In this document: positions 1 through 8,823 of the stretch, one piece after another | Layout of the letters: each line of letters opens with the position of its first letter | Position numbering within the stretch: the first letter of the stretch is position 1 | Origin: Gemmatimonadota bacterium | GTDB taxonomy: Bacteria; Gemmatimonadota; Gemmatimonadetes; Palauibacterales; Palauibacteraceae | Assembly (NCBI GenBank): GCA_029262175.1 | Contig: JAJCZV010000038.1 | Location: forward strand, 1-48,360 | Direction of reading: 5' to 3' | Length of the DNA stretch: 48,360 nt | The notes under the pieces: model-generated | Databases searched by the model: none | The model's input: the letters and a program-made list of their open reading frames with translations, nothing else | Told to the model about the DNA's origin: nothing | Made by a program: the position numbers and the translations under genes

Positions 1-106
1 TCGCGTTCGGAATTACACTTTGTTTTCCCATCGAGTCACAGGAAGTGTTGCCCGCAACTCTCGATTGGGCCCACAAGTCACTCACACCATCTTGTCAAAT
101 AGCAAC

Positions 107-132
107 GCGGGAAGGCGCACGCGCCCTCCCGC
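107..132. other. Strong hairpin downstream of the Rieske/GltS-like gene
   Basis: The arms GCGGGA and GGCGC pair with GCGCC and TCCCGC across a single mismatch, giving about eleven base pairs around a tight loop. It lies about 110 bases beyond the stop codon of the minus-strand gene that ends at 238, so it could end that transcript. The minus strand that follows reads GTTGCTATTT, which is only a weak T-tract, so a terminator is possible but not secure. I see no gene in the first 237 bases. Confidence 0.3.
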
Positions 133-237
133 GAGAGCCCATACCTTACGGATCAAGGCAGGGCATGTCAACATCCGCCGCCGGGTCGTGTTAGGGCGCT
201 GAACCCCGCGGGGGCTGGGCCCCGGGCGAGGCTCGGC

Positions 238-1878
238 TCAGGCGCCGCCCACGCCGCCAAAGCGGAGTCCGGTAAGGGCGGCCATGTCCTGATCCCAGGT
301 CGTCAGGTCTTCGGGGCGGAATTCGCTCAGGTGCCGGTGGCCGCAGGCCCGGGCCATCACCTGCATGAGTTCGGTCGTGGCCTCGAAAAAGCGCGTCAGT
401 CGTCGCGCGGACTCCTCGATCACCAACCGCGCTCGCAAGTCCTTCTTTTGAGTCGCGATTCCGACCGGACAGTTGTTCGTGTGACACGCCCGCATGCCCA
501 GACACCCGATGGCTTGGATCGCCGCGTTCGAGATGGCGATGCCGTCGGCCCCCAGCGCGAGGGCCTTCAGGAAGTCGGACTCGGTTCGCAGCCCACCCGT
601 GATGATCAGCGTAACGTCCCCCGCTTCGCTCGCATCGAGGTGACGCCGCGCCCGTGCCAACGCGGGAATGGTCGGTACTGAAATATTGCTCTTGAACAGG
701 TCCGGAGCGGCACCCGTCCCCCCACCTCGACCGTCGAGGATGATATAGTCGGTCCCCACGTCCAGAGCGAAATCGATGTCGGCTTCGATATGCTGCGCCG
801 AAAGCTTGAACCCGATGGGGATCCCGCCACTCTTCTCTCGGACCGTCTCCGCGATCTCGCGGAAGTCTTCCACGGTTACGATGTCCGGAAACGTCGAAGG
901 GCTGATCGCCGGCGTCCCCGGTTCGAGACCCCGCACTTCGGCGATCTTGCCGACCACTTTCTCGCCGGGGAGGTGACCGCCCGTCCCGGTTTTGGCGCCC
1001 TGCCCCCCTTTGAAATGAAAGGCCTGCACGTCGCGAACCTTGTCGAGCGACCAGCCGAAGCGCGCCGACGCGAGCTCATAGAAATACCGAGAGTTCTCTG
1101 CCTGTTCTTCCGGGAGCATCCCCCCCTCGCCGGAGCAGATCCCCGTGCCGGCACGTTCGGCGCCCAAGGCCAAAGCCGTCTTGGCCTCCTCCGACAACGC
1201 ACCAAAACTCATGTCGGACACGAACAGAGGGATTTGGAGTCGGAGCGGCTTCTGGGCTTTGGGGCCGATCACGAGATCGGTCCCGACGGGTTCGTCATCC
1301 AACAGAGGTCGCGTCGCCAACTGCGCCGTGAGAATCTGGATGTCATCCCATCTCGGGAGGTCCGTAAGCGGGATCCCCATGGCCGAGACCGGACCGTGAT
1401 GACCTACTTTTTCGAGTCCGTGCTTCGAGAGGTGTTGGATGTGCTTGTTGAAGGGCTCGGCGGGGGTCCCCTGGTAGTCCTGGTACAGTCCGAGATACGC
1501 GTCGCGGTCGTAGGGTTGAGGGTGCTGTTCCGCCCAAGCCGCGATCTCGGCGGCATCGACGTAGACCGCATCGGTCGCTTCGTCGACCCACGCGTCGAAC
1601 TTCTGCAGCCACTCATCGTTGTTGTACGAACTGACGCCGGTGTCGACGCGATAGTCCCATCCGTGTACGCCACAGATCAGATCGTCGCCGTCCACGTGTC
1701 CATCCGAAAGCAGGGCGCCGCGGTGAAGACAGCGACCGTAGAGCGCCGAGACTTCGCTCCCGTATCTGAGGACGACCAGATCCACCCCCTCCACGAGCGC
1801 ATAGGTCGGAACTCGATCGGGCATGTCGGTCCAGGACCCGACGTTGATGGGTCTTCCACGCACTCGCGCATCCGGCAT
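238..1878 (-). CDS. Rieske-domain glutamate synthase-like FMN oxidoreductase
   Basis: This 546-residue protein joins an N-terminal Rieske [2Fe-2S] domain to the FMN-binding synthase domain of glutamate synthase. The Rieske ligands are visible as CLH near residue 48 and CGVH about 20 residues later. The rest (about residues 150-530) has the synthase hallmarks: GEGGM, the FKGGQGAKTGTGGHLPG segment, a phosphate-binding ITGG stretch, and the [3Fe-4S] cysteines in CLGMRACHTNNC. The amidotransferase domain of classical GltB is absent and no GltD-like subunit lies nearby, so true glutamate synthase activity is doubtful. The Rieske domain may feed electrons to the FMN or the iron-sulphur cluster. The ATG at 1878 lacks a clear Shine-Dalgarno, and an internal start a little downstream cannot be excluded. 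Family assignment is secure; substrate unknown. Confidence 0.85.
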   Translation of the reverse strand: MPDARVRGRPINVGSWTDMPDRVPTYALVEGVDLVVLRYGSEVSALYGRCLHRGALLSDGHVDGDDLICGVHGWDYRVDTGVSSYNNDEWLQKFDAWVDEATDAVYVDAAEIAAWAEQHPQPYDRDAYLGLYQDYQGTPAEPFNKHIQHLSKHGLEKVGHHGPVSAMGIPLTDLPRWDDIQILTAQLATRPLLDDEPVGTDLVIGPKAQKPLRLQIPLFVSDMSFGALSEEAKTALALGAERAGTGICSGEGGMLPEEQAENSRYFYELASARFGWSLDKVRDVQAFHFKGGQGAKTGTGGHLPGEKVVGKIAEVRGLEPGTPAISPSTFPDIVTVEDFREIAETVREKSGGIPIGFKLSAQHIEADIDFALDVGTDYIILDGRGGGTGAAPDLFKSNISVPTIPALARARRHLDASEAGDVTLIITGGLRTESDFLKALALGADGIAISNAAIQAIGCLGMRACHTNNCPVGIATQKKDLRARLVIEESARRLTRFFEATTELMQVMARACGHRHLSEFRPEDLTTWDQDMAALTGLRFGGVGGA

Positions 1879-2010
1879 AGCAGTTTTCTCGATCAGAGGG
1901 GGTGGGGGGCTGAGACTGCATCCTACCGACGGCTCCGCCGGGATGCGACGGGCTCTCGAACGTCAGAGGGCTTCGGGAGGACGGACGAGAATCATCGAGA
2001 TAGTAAGGAG

Positions 2011-2084
2011 GGTGAGCGACGGGGCTCGAACCCGCGACCTCCAGGACCACAACCTAGCGCTCTGCCAACTGAGCTACGCCCACC
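2011..2084 (-). tRNA. tRNA-His (GTG anticodon)
   Basis: The minus strand folds into a full cloverleaf. The acceptor stem GTGGGCG pairs with CGCTCAC, the D-arm contains AGCTCAGTTGGCAGAGC, the anticodon stem CTAGG/CCTGG closes a TTGTGGT loop with anticodon GTG, and the T-loop is GTTCGAGCC. The base before the acceptor stem is an encoded G and the discriminator is C, which gives the extra G-1:C73 pair that identifies histidine tRNAs. The 3' CCA is not encoded. Confidence 0.96.
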
Positions 2085-2101
2085 ACGAGGGTCCGCCGCC
2101 G

Positions 2102-2107
2102 TGTATA
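2102..2107 (-). promoter_or_regulatory. Possible -10 box (TATACA) for tRNA-His
   Basis: On the minus strand TATACA lies 17 bases upstream of the tRNA-His 5' end, a sensible distance for a sigma-70-type -10 element given a short leader. The sequence 17 bases further upstream is a poor match to TTGACA, so this rests on the -10 alone. Confidence 0.3.
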
Positions 2108-2278
2108 CTGGACGGACAACACACAATGTAGATCGCCTGACGGGGGGTGCAACCTTTGGCGGACCGCGGTAACGTTCGCGCGCCGATGGGCCGGCTGGTC
2201 CATTGGTTGCAGCACGGGCCAAATACGGCCTCGGGCCTCGAGGAAACCATTGGGGTGGTTGGTGCGTAGGAAGCAGGC

Positions 2279-2890
2279 ATGAACGAACAGCCGAACGAGC
2301 CGGGCCGGGTAAACCCGGAGGGGAGCTTCCCTCCGTATGCCGTGGTTCCCTTGCAACCCGCCGCACCCCTCCACCCGCAGGCTCCCTCCGCGGCCGAGAT
2401 GGACGGGATGTACAAGGACGGGATCGGATACGGTCTCTGGTGCCTGATGTTCTTTGGGCTCGGCGGCGTCCACCGCCTGTATCTCGGCAAGTACGGGACG
2501 GGGATCCTCTGGCTGCTGACCTTCGGGCTCTTCGGCATCGGTCAGTTCGTCGACCTGATCCGAATGAAGGGGTTGGTGAAAGAAGCCAATGTTCGGGAGG
2601 GCTACCTACCGCACCCGCGGATCGCGCGTCAGATGCAACCGGGTCAATCCGTCGCGAGTCCCCGCCTGCCCCAGCCTCAGAACCTGCAGCAGCTCTTGCT
2701 CAAGGCGGCTCAAGCAAACGGCGGCGCAATCACGGTCACGCAAGGCGTGGTGTCGACGGGCCTCACGTTCGAGCAAGTCGAGGAGATCCTGCGCGAGATG
2801 GTCGCGAAGGGATACGTCGATGTCGACAATGCGCCAAACAGCGGCGTGGTCGTCTACCGCTTCCCCGAACTCGCCGGACCGTTCAGCTAG
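2279..2890 (+). CDS. TM2-domain membrane protein with C-terminal helical/winged-helix-like region
   Basis: The protein has 203 residues. A proline-rich N-terminus (about 1-40) precedes a TM2 domain (about 45-105): two hydrophobic helices (YGLWCLMFFGLGGVHRLYLG and the ILWLLTFGLFGIGQFVDLI stretch) joined by the short turn with the family's G..HR.YLG pattern. A linker leads to a C-terminal part (about 135-190) that reads like a small winged-helix fold: QLLLKAAQANGG, then TFEQVEEILREMVAKGYVDV and a short beta strand. It is therefore a membrane protein with a possible cytoplasmic sensing or binding domain. The start is supported by AGGAAG shortly before the ATG. It is transcribed alone, convergent with the TadG-like gene. 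The role is unknown. Confidence 0.8.
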   Translation: MNEQPNEPGRVNPEGSFPPYAVVPLQPAAPLHPQAPSAAEMDGMYKDGIGYGLWCLMFFGLGGVHRLYLGKYGTGILWLLTFGLFGIGQFVDLIRMKGLVKEANVREGYLPHPRIARQMQPGQSVASPRLPQPQNLQQLLLKAAQANGGAITVTQGVVSTGLTFEQVEEILREMVAKGYVDVDNAPNSGVVVYRFPELAGPFS

Positions 2891-2914
2891 ATCCCGCCGG
2901 TCCGTCGACGCCGA

Positions 2915-4135
2915 CTAACTCGCGAGTCGGACCAGCAACGCGTTCGCGACCTGATTGAACACCGTCGCCAAGTCCGCCGCGCTCGGCGCGAAGAACATCT
3001 GCCCCTGTGGCTGCGCCGGATCTGAAACTCCACCCTCGTTTGCGATCCTCATCAGGTAGTCGAGATCCGGCTGCCACTCCGGCCCCAGCGATGGATCGCC
3101 CAGACCAATCGAGTAAACGAAGTGGCCCTGGGCCCGCACTGCGTCCGCTTCGATGAGACCGTTGTTATAGCTGAAGTTTCGGAAGTCTGCGTCCACCATC
3201 CCAAAGCACACCACGACGTTGTTGCACCCATCGATCGACGGGCTGCCGGACATCGGGATCCCATCGGGATTATTGATGTATCCCCGGACCCTCGCCGACG
3301 GCAGCTGGTTGTGAACGCCGATTCGATCTTGCTCAAGCCCGGGCAGTCCGAACACGCCGCGGAAGGCGGTGGGACGCCCGTCCGTAAAGAACACGACCAC
3401 CTTGGCCGCGTTCGGCCGGGCCGCCGGACCGCTGAGCTCGAGCCCTCCCAGCCGTATCGCCTCGCCGGTGTTCGTCCATCCGGCAGAGTTTAGCAGGGCG
3501 ATCTGATTGACGATCGGGGTGGTGAAGTTGGGGGCCAAGGGGTTCCACGTGTTCGCTCTGGTCTGAAACGAGACCAACGCGACCTGATCGATAAGGTCGT
3601 CGAACTGCTGGACGAACGTCGTCGCTGCCGCCTGAAGATCATCCCATGCGCCAGCGGTCCCGAGCGAACCGGATTGATCCAAGACCAAAACGAGATCTAC
3701 CGGGGGAATCGCCGAAGTGGCGGCCACACCGATGTCGATCTGGGTTTGACCGAGAAACCGCATAAAGATCGTCGGCACCAAACGCGTCGCGGTGTAGGTG
3801 ACGGTGTTCTCGCCCAGCGCGTTGACGCCAAAGGCGATCGAGGTCGTGACGCCGCTCGTGCCGTTGACGATACCGTTCGACCGAGCGATGGCGTTCGCCT
3901 CGGTGGTCGCCGCCCCCTGGCCTTGTCGGAGCACTCGGGCGGCCGACAACGCCGCCGCGTCGACGGCGCGCGAAAGCCGCACGCGCTCCACATAGCCTCT
4001 GCCCAAGTCAACGGCGAGACCTGTGGCGCCCATCATGACGGCCAAGGAGACCACCATGAACACGACGATCGCGCCGCGTTCATCTCGAGAGACGGCCCTG
4101 AGCCGTCTGCAGGACTTAGAAGATCGTTCGGTCAT
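2915..4135 (-). CDS. TadG-like pilus-assembly protein with von Willebrand factor A domain
   Basis: The protein has 406 residues. The N-terminus (about 18-70) is a Tad-type transmembrane segment beginning DERGAIVVFMVV and followed by AVDAAALSAAR, the usual TadE/TadG pattern. From about residue 148 a vWA domain follows with an intact metal site: DQSGS (DxSxS), the threonine in NTGEAI and the aspartate in FFTDG. Such proteins sit in the inner membrane with the vWA domain outside and are thought to help assemble or display Tad/Flp-type pili. The start overlaps the stop of the TadE-like gene upstream by 20 bases, so the three genes form one operon. No tadA, tadB, tadC or rcpA is in the window; the set may be an orphan or work with a distant locus. 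Confidence 0.8.
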   Translation of the reverse strand: MTERSSKSCRRLRAVSRDERGAIVVFMVVSLAVMMGATGLAVDLGRGYVERVRLSRAVDAAALSAARVLRQGQGAATTEANAIARSNGIVNGTSGVTTSIAFGVNALGENTVTYTATRLVPTIFMRFLGQTQIDIGVAATSAIPPVDLVLVLDQSGSLGTAGAWDDLQAAATTFVQQFDDLIDQVALVSFQTRANTWNPLAPNFTTPIVNQIALLNSAGWTNTGEAIRLGGLELSGPAARPNAAKVVVFFTDGRPTAFRGVFGLPGLEQDRIGVHNQLPSARVRGYINNPDGIPMSGSPSIDGCNNVVVCFGMVDADFRNFSYNNGLIEADAVRAQGHFVYSIGLGDPSLGPEWQPDLDYLMRIANEGGVSDPAQPQGQMFFAPSAADLATVFNQVANALLVRLAS

Positions 4136-4640
4136 AGAGCGTGTCCGGTATCACAGGCGCGATGAGCGCTCGCAGTGGCGTAAAGGGCTGGTACGGAAGA
4201 AAGATTTCGACGACGTAATAGCTCTTGCCGTTCGAGAGTCCGTTGCCGACGAAGGGCGTGGCCTGTGCCCCCGGGAGACCCACTTTACTCGGCACCGTCA
4301 AACCACCACCCATCCGTTGACTGACCACTTGGGGGATGCCAGAGATCACATCGATTTGACTCGCGATGACGGCGCCAACGGGGCCGATTCCGATCGAGCT
4401 GCCGTTGGTAATCGTGATCTGAACCACTGAATCGAGCGATGCTCCGCGCGAAGCGATGTTGGCGGCTTCGCGAGAGAGTCCCGAGACGACGTGTTGTCGA
4501 TCGAATACGCTTCCGAACTCGAGCAGGCCAAAGACCACCGTCAGGAGAACCGGAAGCACCAGCACGAGTTCTACGAGCTCGACGCCCCGCGTGTCCTTGC
4601 CGAGTTGACCGAGGAGCGTACGTCTTCTCGTATTCGTCAT
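4116..4640 (-). CDS. TadE-like pilus-assembly protein
   Basis: This 174-residue protein starts at the ATG at 4640, where it overlaps the stop of the upstream gene as TGATG; the open frame continues upstream but that part is out of frame with the neighbour and reads as noise. A short basic N-terminus (TNTRRR) is followed by DTRGVELVELVLVLPVLLTV, the classic TadE segment with its conserved glutamate and proline, then an extracytoplasmic domain. TadE-type pseudopilins are inner-membrane proteins of Tad/Flp systems. It is the middle gene of the set of three. Confidence 0.78.
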   Translation of the reverse strand: MTNTRRRTLLGQLGKDTRGVELVELVLVLPVLLTVVFGLLEFGSVFDRQHVVSGLSREAANIASRGASLDSVVQITITNGSSIGIGPVGAVIASQIDVISGIPQVVSQRMGGGLTVPSKVGLPGAQATPFVGNGLSNGKSYYVVEIFLPYQPFTPLRALIAPVIPDTLYDRTIF

Positions 4641-5158
4641 CAGAAGGGCTCGTTGTATACGGAAGTCGCCGTGGTGAAATCGACGTAGCCTCCTGAAAAG
4701 AGCTGCTTGATCCCAGGCATGACGAAGTAGAAGCGATAGGTCGCGTCGATCGTGACCACCTGACCGGGACTGCCGCCGTCGGGCGGATTGATATTGAGGT
4801 CGGTCACCAAGACGTTGAGGCCGGAAGCAGACGACTGGATTTTTTGTACGATCGACTCGGCGCGAGTGAGTGGATTCCCAAGCGAGTCCAGCGACGTTTG
4901 ACCCGTGACGGCAAAGCGGCCGGCTTCGGAAACGGCATGGCGGAGGGTCAGCTTGGCGTGATAATGACGCCCAAATTCCACGATCCCGGCCAAGACCACG
5001 ATCACCATCGGAATCGCGAGGACGAATTCGACCGCACTCTGACCGCGGCGACATCGCAGACTACGTCGAAGTCCGCGCCCTGCATTGAGTTGGGTCGTTC
5101 CTGGCACTGGCCCCCCCGGTCCCGATCGGTTGTTCGCGTTCGGGGTTCCGAGGAGCAA
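4640..5158 (-). CDS. TadE-like pilus-assembly protein (first gene of the set)
   Basis: The protein has 172 residues. After a basic N-terminus (RRSLRCRRG) comes QSAVEFVLAIPMVIVVLAG, the TadE hydrophobic segment with its invariant glutamate, followed by a soluble domain that ends close to the stop. It is homologous in layout to the next gene but clearly diverged. The first 25 residues are rich in Gly, Pro and Asn and could be untranslated if a later GTG is used; the true start is not certain. It leads the operon and is divergent from hemQ across about 280 bases. That gap contains a TTGACA hexamer at 5209-5214 on the plus strand, without a good -10 partner. Confidence 0.75.
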   Translation of the reverse strand: MLLGTPNANNRSGPGGPVPGTTQLNAGRGLRRSLRCRRGQSAVEFVLAIPMVIVVLAGIVEFGRHYHAKLTLRHAVSEAGRFAVTGQTSLDSLGNPLTRAESIVQKIQSSASGLNVLVTDLNINPPDGGSPGQVVTIDATYRFYFVMPGIKQLFSGGYVDFTTATSVYNEPF

Positions 5159-5435
5159 GCCGTATGCCCCCTATCGAGTGCGACTCGGCGGGGGCGTCAG
5201 CGCATTATTTGACAACCGGTTGGGCCACTCGGGTCTTCGGCCGATCGGACGCGTCGGCAGAGAAGCCCCAACGAGTCGATGCAACACCCCGATGTCAAGC
5301 CGGAGACCCCGCGTAGGTCCGCGCAATCAAATGCGGGCCATGGACTTGGCCGTCGCCGCTGGTGACCCGATCGTCACGGAGGCCCCACGCGCCTGTTGCG
5401 GCGTTGAGACTGTATCTCCAGCTTGCGCCCCGACT

Positions 5436-6299
5436 ATGAAAAGACCTCCGACGCCCGCTCCGCCTTCTCCGTCCGCGAATCCCGCTCAGATCGCACCCGC
5501 GACTCTGGAGGGGTGGTACGTGCTCCATCAGTTGTTTCGCATCGAATGGTCGGCCCTAAAACTGCTCGAGCCGCCGGACGCGGTAGAGATGCTACGCGAG
5601 TTTGGCGATCTACTGGCAAAACGGGCAGAGCCCGGCGAGATGGGGTGGTCGGGAGCCTACCGGATCGCGGGGGGTGGCATCGACGTCATGTTGCTGCATT
5701 TCCGTCCCGATCTCGAGGGACTCATCCAGGCGGGGCATGAGATACAGCTTTCGGCGCTGGGCGATTTTCTGTCACTCGAACAGGAGTACATCTCGGTCGT
5801 CGAGATGGGCCTCTATGCGCTCACGGCGACGCTCGCCGAGACGGTAGAACCCGCCGACCGCGAGGCCTGGAACTCCGCCTTGGACCGAGAGCTCGAGGGC
5901 CAACGCGAGCAGAGTTACATCAAGAAACGGCTCTATCCGGTCCAGCCTGAAGCGATGCCCTATGTGTGCTACTATCCGATGGACAAACGCCGCTCCTCGG
6001 GGCAGAACTGGTATACGCTCTCGTTGCAAAAGCGCGCCGCCCTCATGAGCGCACATGGATCGATCGGACGACAGTACGCCGGCAGGATCAGTCAGGTCAT
6101 CAGTGGCTCGATGGGCCTGGCGGATTGGGAGTGGGCTGTGACGCTGTGGGCGCCGGATCCGATCGAGTTCAAAAACATCATTTCCGAAATGCGATACGAT
6201 GAGGCGAGCGCCGAGTACGCGGACTTCGGGCGCTTCTTCGTCGGCAAGCGAATGCACCCCTCCGAGTTCGGCGACCTTCTAGCCAAGGAAGATGCGTGA
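5436..6299 (+). CDS. hemQ: Coproheme decarboxylase (HemQ/ChdC), chlorite dismutase family
   Basis: The product decarboxylates Fe-coproporphyrin III to heme b, the last step of the coproporphyrin-dependent pathway. With the ATG at 5436 it has 287 residues. It shows the HemQ signature YPMDKRRSSGQNWY, whose Tyr180 matches the tyrosine that becomes the catalytic radical. The proximal heme ligand is His207 in HGSIGRQYAGRI, followed by Gln220 where true chlorite dismutases carry an arginine, and by SGSMGLADWEW. The Gln supports coproheme decarboxylase rather than chlorite dismutase. The start is chosen because the longer open frame upstream has no family similarity; there is no strong Shine-Dalgarno. 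Its TGA overlaps the GTG start of hutH, so it is translationally coupled to the histidine-degradation genes. Confidence 0.9.
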   Translation: MKRPPTPAPPSPSANPAQIAPATLEGWYVLHQLFRIEWSALKLLEPPDAVEMLREFGDLLAKRAEPGEMGWSGAYRIAGGGIDVMLLHFRPDLEGLIQAGHEIQLSALGDFLSLEQEYISVVEMGLYALTATLAETVEPADREAWNSALDRELEGQREQSYIKKRLYPVQPEAMPYVCYYPMDKRRSSGQNWYTLSLQKRAALMSAHGSIGRQYAGRISQVISGSMGLADWEWAVTLWAPDPIEFKNIISEMRYDEASAEYADFGRFFVGKRMHPSEFGDLLAKEDA

Positions 6300-7921
6300 C
6301 GGGTATCCCCGATTCCGGTTTCGCCCCAGTCCCACAAGCTTCGACGGACTCGGTGGCGCTCTCTTCGACCCTCACCATCGCAGAGTTGGTCGACGTGGCG
6401 CGCGGTGATCGCAGTGTCGGAGGGTTGGATGACCATGTCCTGGCCCGAGTACTCGCGAGTCGTGCAGTGGTGGATGCCGCGCTCGCGCGTCCCGACACGC
6501 CGGTCTACGGGATCACGACCGGATACGGATCCTTGGCGAACATCCGGATCTCGCCGGACGACGCGGCGGCCCTCTCTCGAAACGTGATTCTGAAGTGCGC
6601 GGTCGGGGTCGGGGATCCCCTTCCCCGCGATTGGGTTCGCGCCATGCTCTTGATCCGCGCCAACTCGTTGGCGCTCGGCGCCTCGGGCGTCCGACCCGAG
6701 ATCATCGAAACCCTCATCGCGATGATCAATGCGGGCGTCGTCCCCGTCGTGCCAGGAAAAGGATCGCTTGGGGCGAGCGGCGACCTCGCCCCACTCGCCC
6801 ACCTGGCGCTCGTAGCCACCAAGGGACCCGCGGATACCGCGGCGAGCTATAGCGGTGAGGCCTGGTTTGGCGGACGGCTGCTCAGCGGTTCGGATGCGAT
6901 GGCCGCGGCAGGGATCGATCGGCCCAGCGTGCAAGCGAAGGAAGGTTTGGCGCTCACCAACGGGACGACGATGATGGTGGGCGGGGCCGCGTTGTCGCTC
7001 CACGATGCACGCCAGCTTCTGCGTCACGGCGAGATCGCTGCCGCTCTGAGTTTCGAAGGACTTCTAGCGCGGTCGCCTGCGCTCGATCCGGCGCTCCATG
7101 CGGCGAACAATCAGCCGGGGCAAATCGCCTGTGCATCGCGACTGCGAGCACTCCTCGAGGGAAGCGAGTTCATCGACTCCGATCTCGAAAAAGTGCAAGA
7201 CGCGTATAGCCTACGGTGCACGCCGCAGGTCTTGGGACCGATACACGATCTCGTGGGCTTTCTCTGGGGCCGGGTGGAGGCTGCCATGAACGGAGCCTCC
7301 GACAACCCGCTGATTTTTCCGGATACGGACGATCGCCCTGGCGGGGCCGTGTCTGGCGGAAACTTCCATGGCGCCGGACCCGCGTTGTGGCTGGATACGC
7401 TCGGGATCGGGATGGCCGAAGTTGCGAACATCTCCGACCGGCGGGTTTTTCGGATGCTGACTCCGGAATTGAGCGGAGGACTTCCAGCGATGCTGACCCC
7501 TCGACCCGGACTGAACGGAGGGCTCATGTCCGCGCAGTACACCGGCGCGGCGCTCGTGTCAGACAACAAAACGCTGGCCCACCCGGATTCGGTCGATTCG
7601 ATCCCCACGAGCGCCAACCAAGAAGACCACGTGAGCATGGGCGCGAACGCGGCGCGTCACACGCGAGAGATTCTGGACAACGTCAAGATCGTTCTGGCCA
7701 TCGAGTACCTGTCGGCCGCCCAGGCGATTCATCTACGCGATCGCGGCTCGAGCGGCCTGGGGCGCGGAACGCGACCCGTGTACGAGACGCTGCGACAACA
7801 CATCGAACCTGTCGGAGACGACCGAGCGCTCGCACCCGACATCGGCGTCATCGTCGGCCTCATGGAGAGCGGCGAACTCTCGTCGGCTGCTGCTGGGACG
7901 CTCGATCATATCGAGGCGTAG
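6296..7921 (+). CDS. hutH: Histidine ammonia-lyase
   Basis: HutH deaminates L-histidine to urocanate, the first step of histidine degradation. The 541-residue protein is slightly longer than the usual 500-515 because of an N-terminal extension of about 25 residues. The Ala160-Ser161-Gly162 triad in GSLGASGDLAPLAHL forms the MIO cofactor. Other signatures are YGITTGYGSLA near residue 71 and the conserved NQEDHVSMG segment in the C-terminal half. The GTG start overlaps the hemQ stop (GTGA). It opens the plus-strand order hutH, glutamate formimidoyltransferase, hutU, hutI. Confidence 0.96.
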   Translation: MTGIPDSGFAPVPQASTDSVALSSTLTIAELVDVARGDRSVGGLDDHVLARVLASRAVVDAALARPDTPVYGITTGYGSLANIRISPDDAAALSRNVILKCAVGVGDPLPRDWVRAMLLIRANSLALGASGVRPEIIETLIAMINAGVVPVVPGKGSLGASGDLAPLAHLALVATKGPADTAASYSGEAWFGGRLLSGSDAMAAAGIDRPSVQAKEGLALTNGTTMMVGGAALSLHDARQLLRHGEIAAALSFEGLLARSPALDPALHAANNQPGQIACASRLRALLEGSEFIDSDLEKVQDAYSLRCTPQVLGPIHDLVGFLWGRVEAAMNGASDNPLIFPDTDDRPGGAVSGGNFHGAGPALWLDTLGIGMAEVANISDRRVFRMLTPELSGGLPAMLTPRPGLNGGLMSAQYTGAALVSDNKTLAHPDSVDSIPTSANQEDHVSMGANAARHTREILDNVKIVLAIEYLSAAQAIHLRDRGSSGLGRGTRPVYETLRQHIEPVGDDRALAPDIGVIVGLMESGELSSAAAGTLDHIEA

Positions 7922-7923
7922 AC

Positions 7924-8823
7924 GTGTTGCTCTGTGAACCCAACATCAGCGAAGGGCGAGATCCGGATCGTATCTCGCGACTTGTCGAGTCCGTTCGTGC
8001 GTCCTCGGGCGTAGAGCTTCTCCATGCTTCGGCGGACCCCGACCACCATCGGCTCGTCCTCGCCTATCGTGGCGAGCCGGACGCGGTGATGAGGGCGACG
8101 GTCGCGTTGGCCGAGGTCGCGTTCTCGGAGATCGACCTCCGCACCCATGTAGGGGTCCACCCCCGGGTCGGCGCGCTCGATGTCGTCCCCTTTGTTCGGT
8201 CTTCGAACACTTCGGAGGCGTGCGCGCTCGAGGCCTGTCGCGAGTTCGGCCGCGAGATCGGCGCACGCGGCGTCCCCGTCTTCTTCTATGAGCGCTCGGC
8301 TACGTCTGTCGAGCGCTCCGCTCTGCCCGCAGTTCGGGCAGGACAGTTCGAAGGACTCCAAGAGAAGATGAAGGACCCGGCCTGGAAGCCGGACGAAGGC
8401 CCCCCGACGCCCCACCCCTCGGCGGGCGCCGTGATCACGGGTGTCAGAGAACCACTCGTTCGTTTCAACGTGAATCTGGCCTCGTCCGACCCGTCGACGG
8501 CTCGGAACATCGCCGCCATCATCCGCGCGTCGAGCGGAGGATTGCCGCACGTTCGTGCGTTGGGAATCCCGTTGGAGCGACGCGGACAAAGCCAAGTCAC
8601 CATCAACCTGACTCGGTATCGTGAGACTCCGTTGGCGCTGGTCGTCGATCGGGTGCTTGAAGAAGCGCAGCGCGCGGGCGTCGCGGTCGTGGGCACGGAG
8701 GCGATCGGGTTGATCCCGCGCGATGCGCTGGATGGAATCGATGCGGAAGCACTGAACCTCGAGATGGTGGAGGACCAAATCGTGGATATCGAGTTTGATC
8801 GGGCCGCGGCGGCCGACCGATGA
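7924..8823 (+). CDS. ftcD: Glutamate formimidoyltransferase
   Basis: The enzyme moves the formimino group of N-formimidoyl-L-glutamate to tetrahydrofolate. With the GTG at 7924, two bases after the hutH stop, it has 299 residues, which matches a stand-alone formiminotransferase; the cyclodeaminase half of bifunctional FTCD is absent. It begins with the family motif [30 protein letters not shown] carries the conserved histidines, and [17 protein letters not shown] and [13 protein letters not shown] also belong to the family. The open frame extends upstream in the wrong frame over hutH and that part is not coding. Its presence, with no hutG-type hydrolase, indicates the folate-linked branch of histidine degradation. 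Confidence 0.92.
   Translation: MLLCEPNISEGRDPDRISRLVESVRASSGVELLHASADPDHHRLVLAYRGEPDAVMRATVALAEVAFSEIDLRTHVGVHPRVGALDVVPFVRSSNTSEACALEACREFGREIGARGVPVFFYERSATSVERSALPAVRAGQFEGLQEKMKDPAWKPDEGPPTPHPSAGAVITGVREPLVRFNVNLASSDPSTARNIAAIIRASSGGLPHVRALGIPLERRGQSQVTINLTRYRETPLALVVDRVLEEAQRAGVAVVGTEAIGLIPRDALDGIDAEALNLEMVEDQIVDIEFDRAAAADR

Noticed and set aside
790..2172. A 460-residue open frame on the plus strand
   Set aside because: It is the opposite strand of the Rieske/GltS-like gene plus the tRNA-His region, is rich in Arg, Gly and Pro, and has no recognisable domain. High GC content makes such shadow frames common.
2915..5158. A complete Tad pilus locus
   Set aside because: Only TadE/TadG-like proteins are present; no TadA ATPase, TadB/C or secretin gene is in the window.
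5436..6299. Chlorite dismutase instead of coproheme decarboxylase
   Set aside because: The residue at the distal position is glutamine rather than arginine, and the Tyr motif of HemQ is present.
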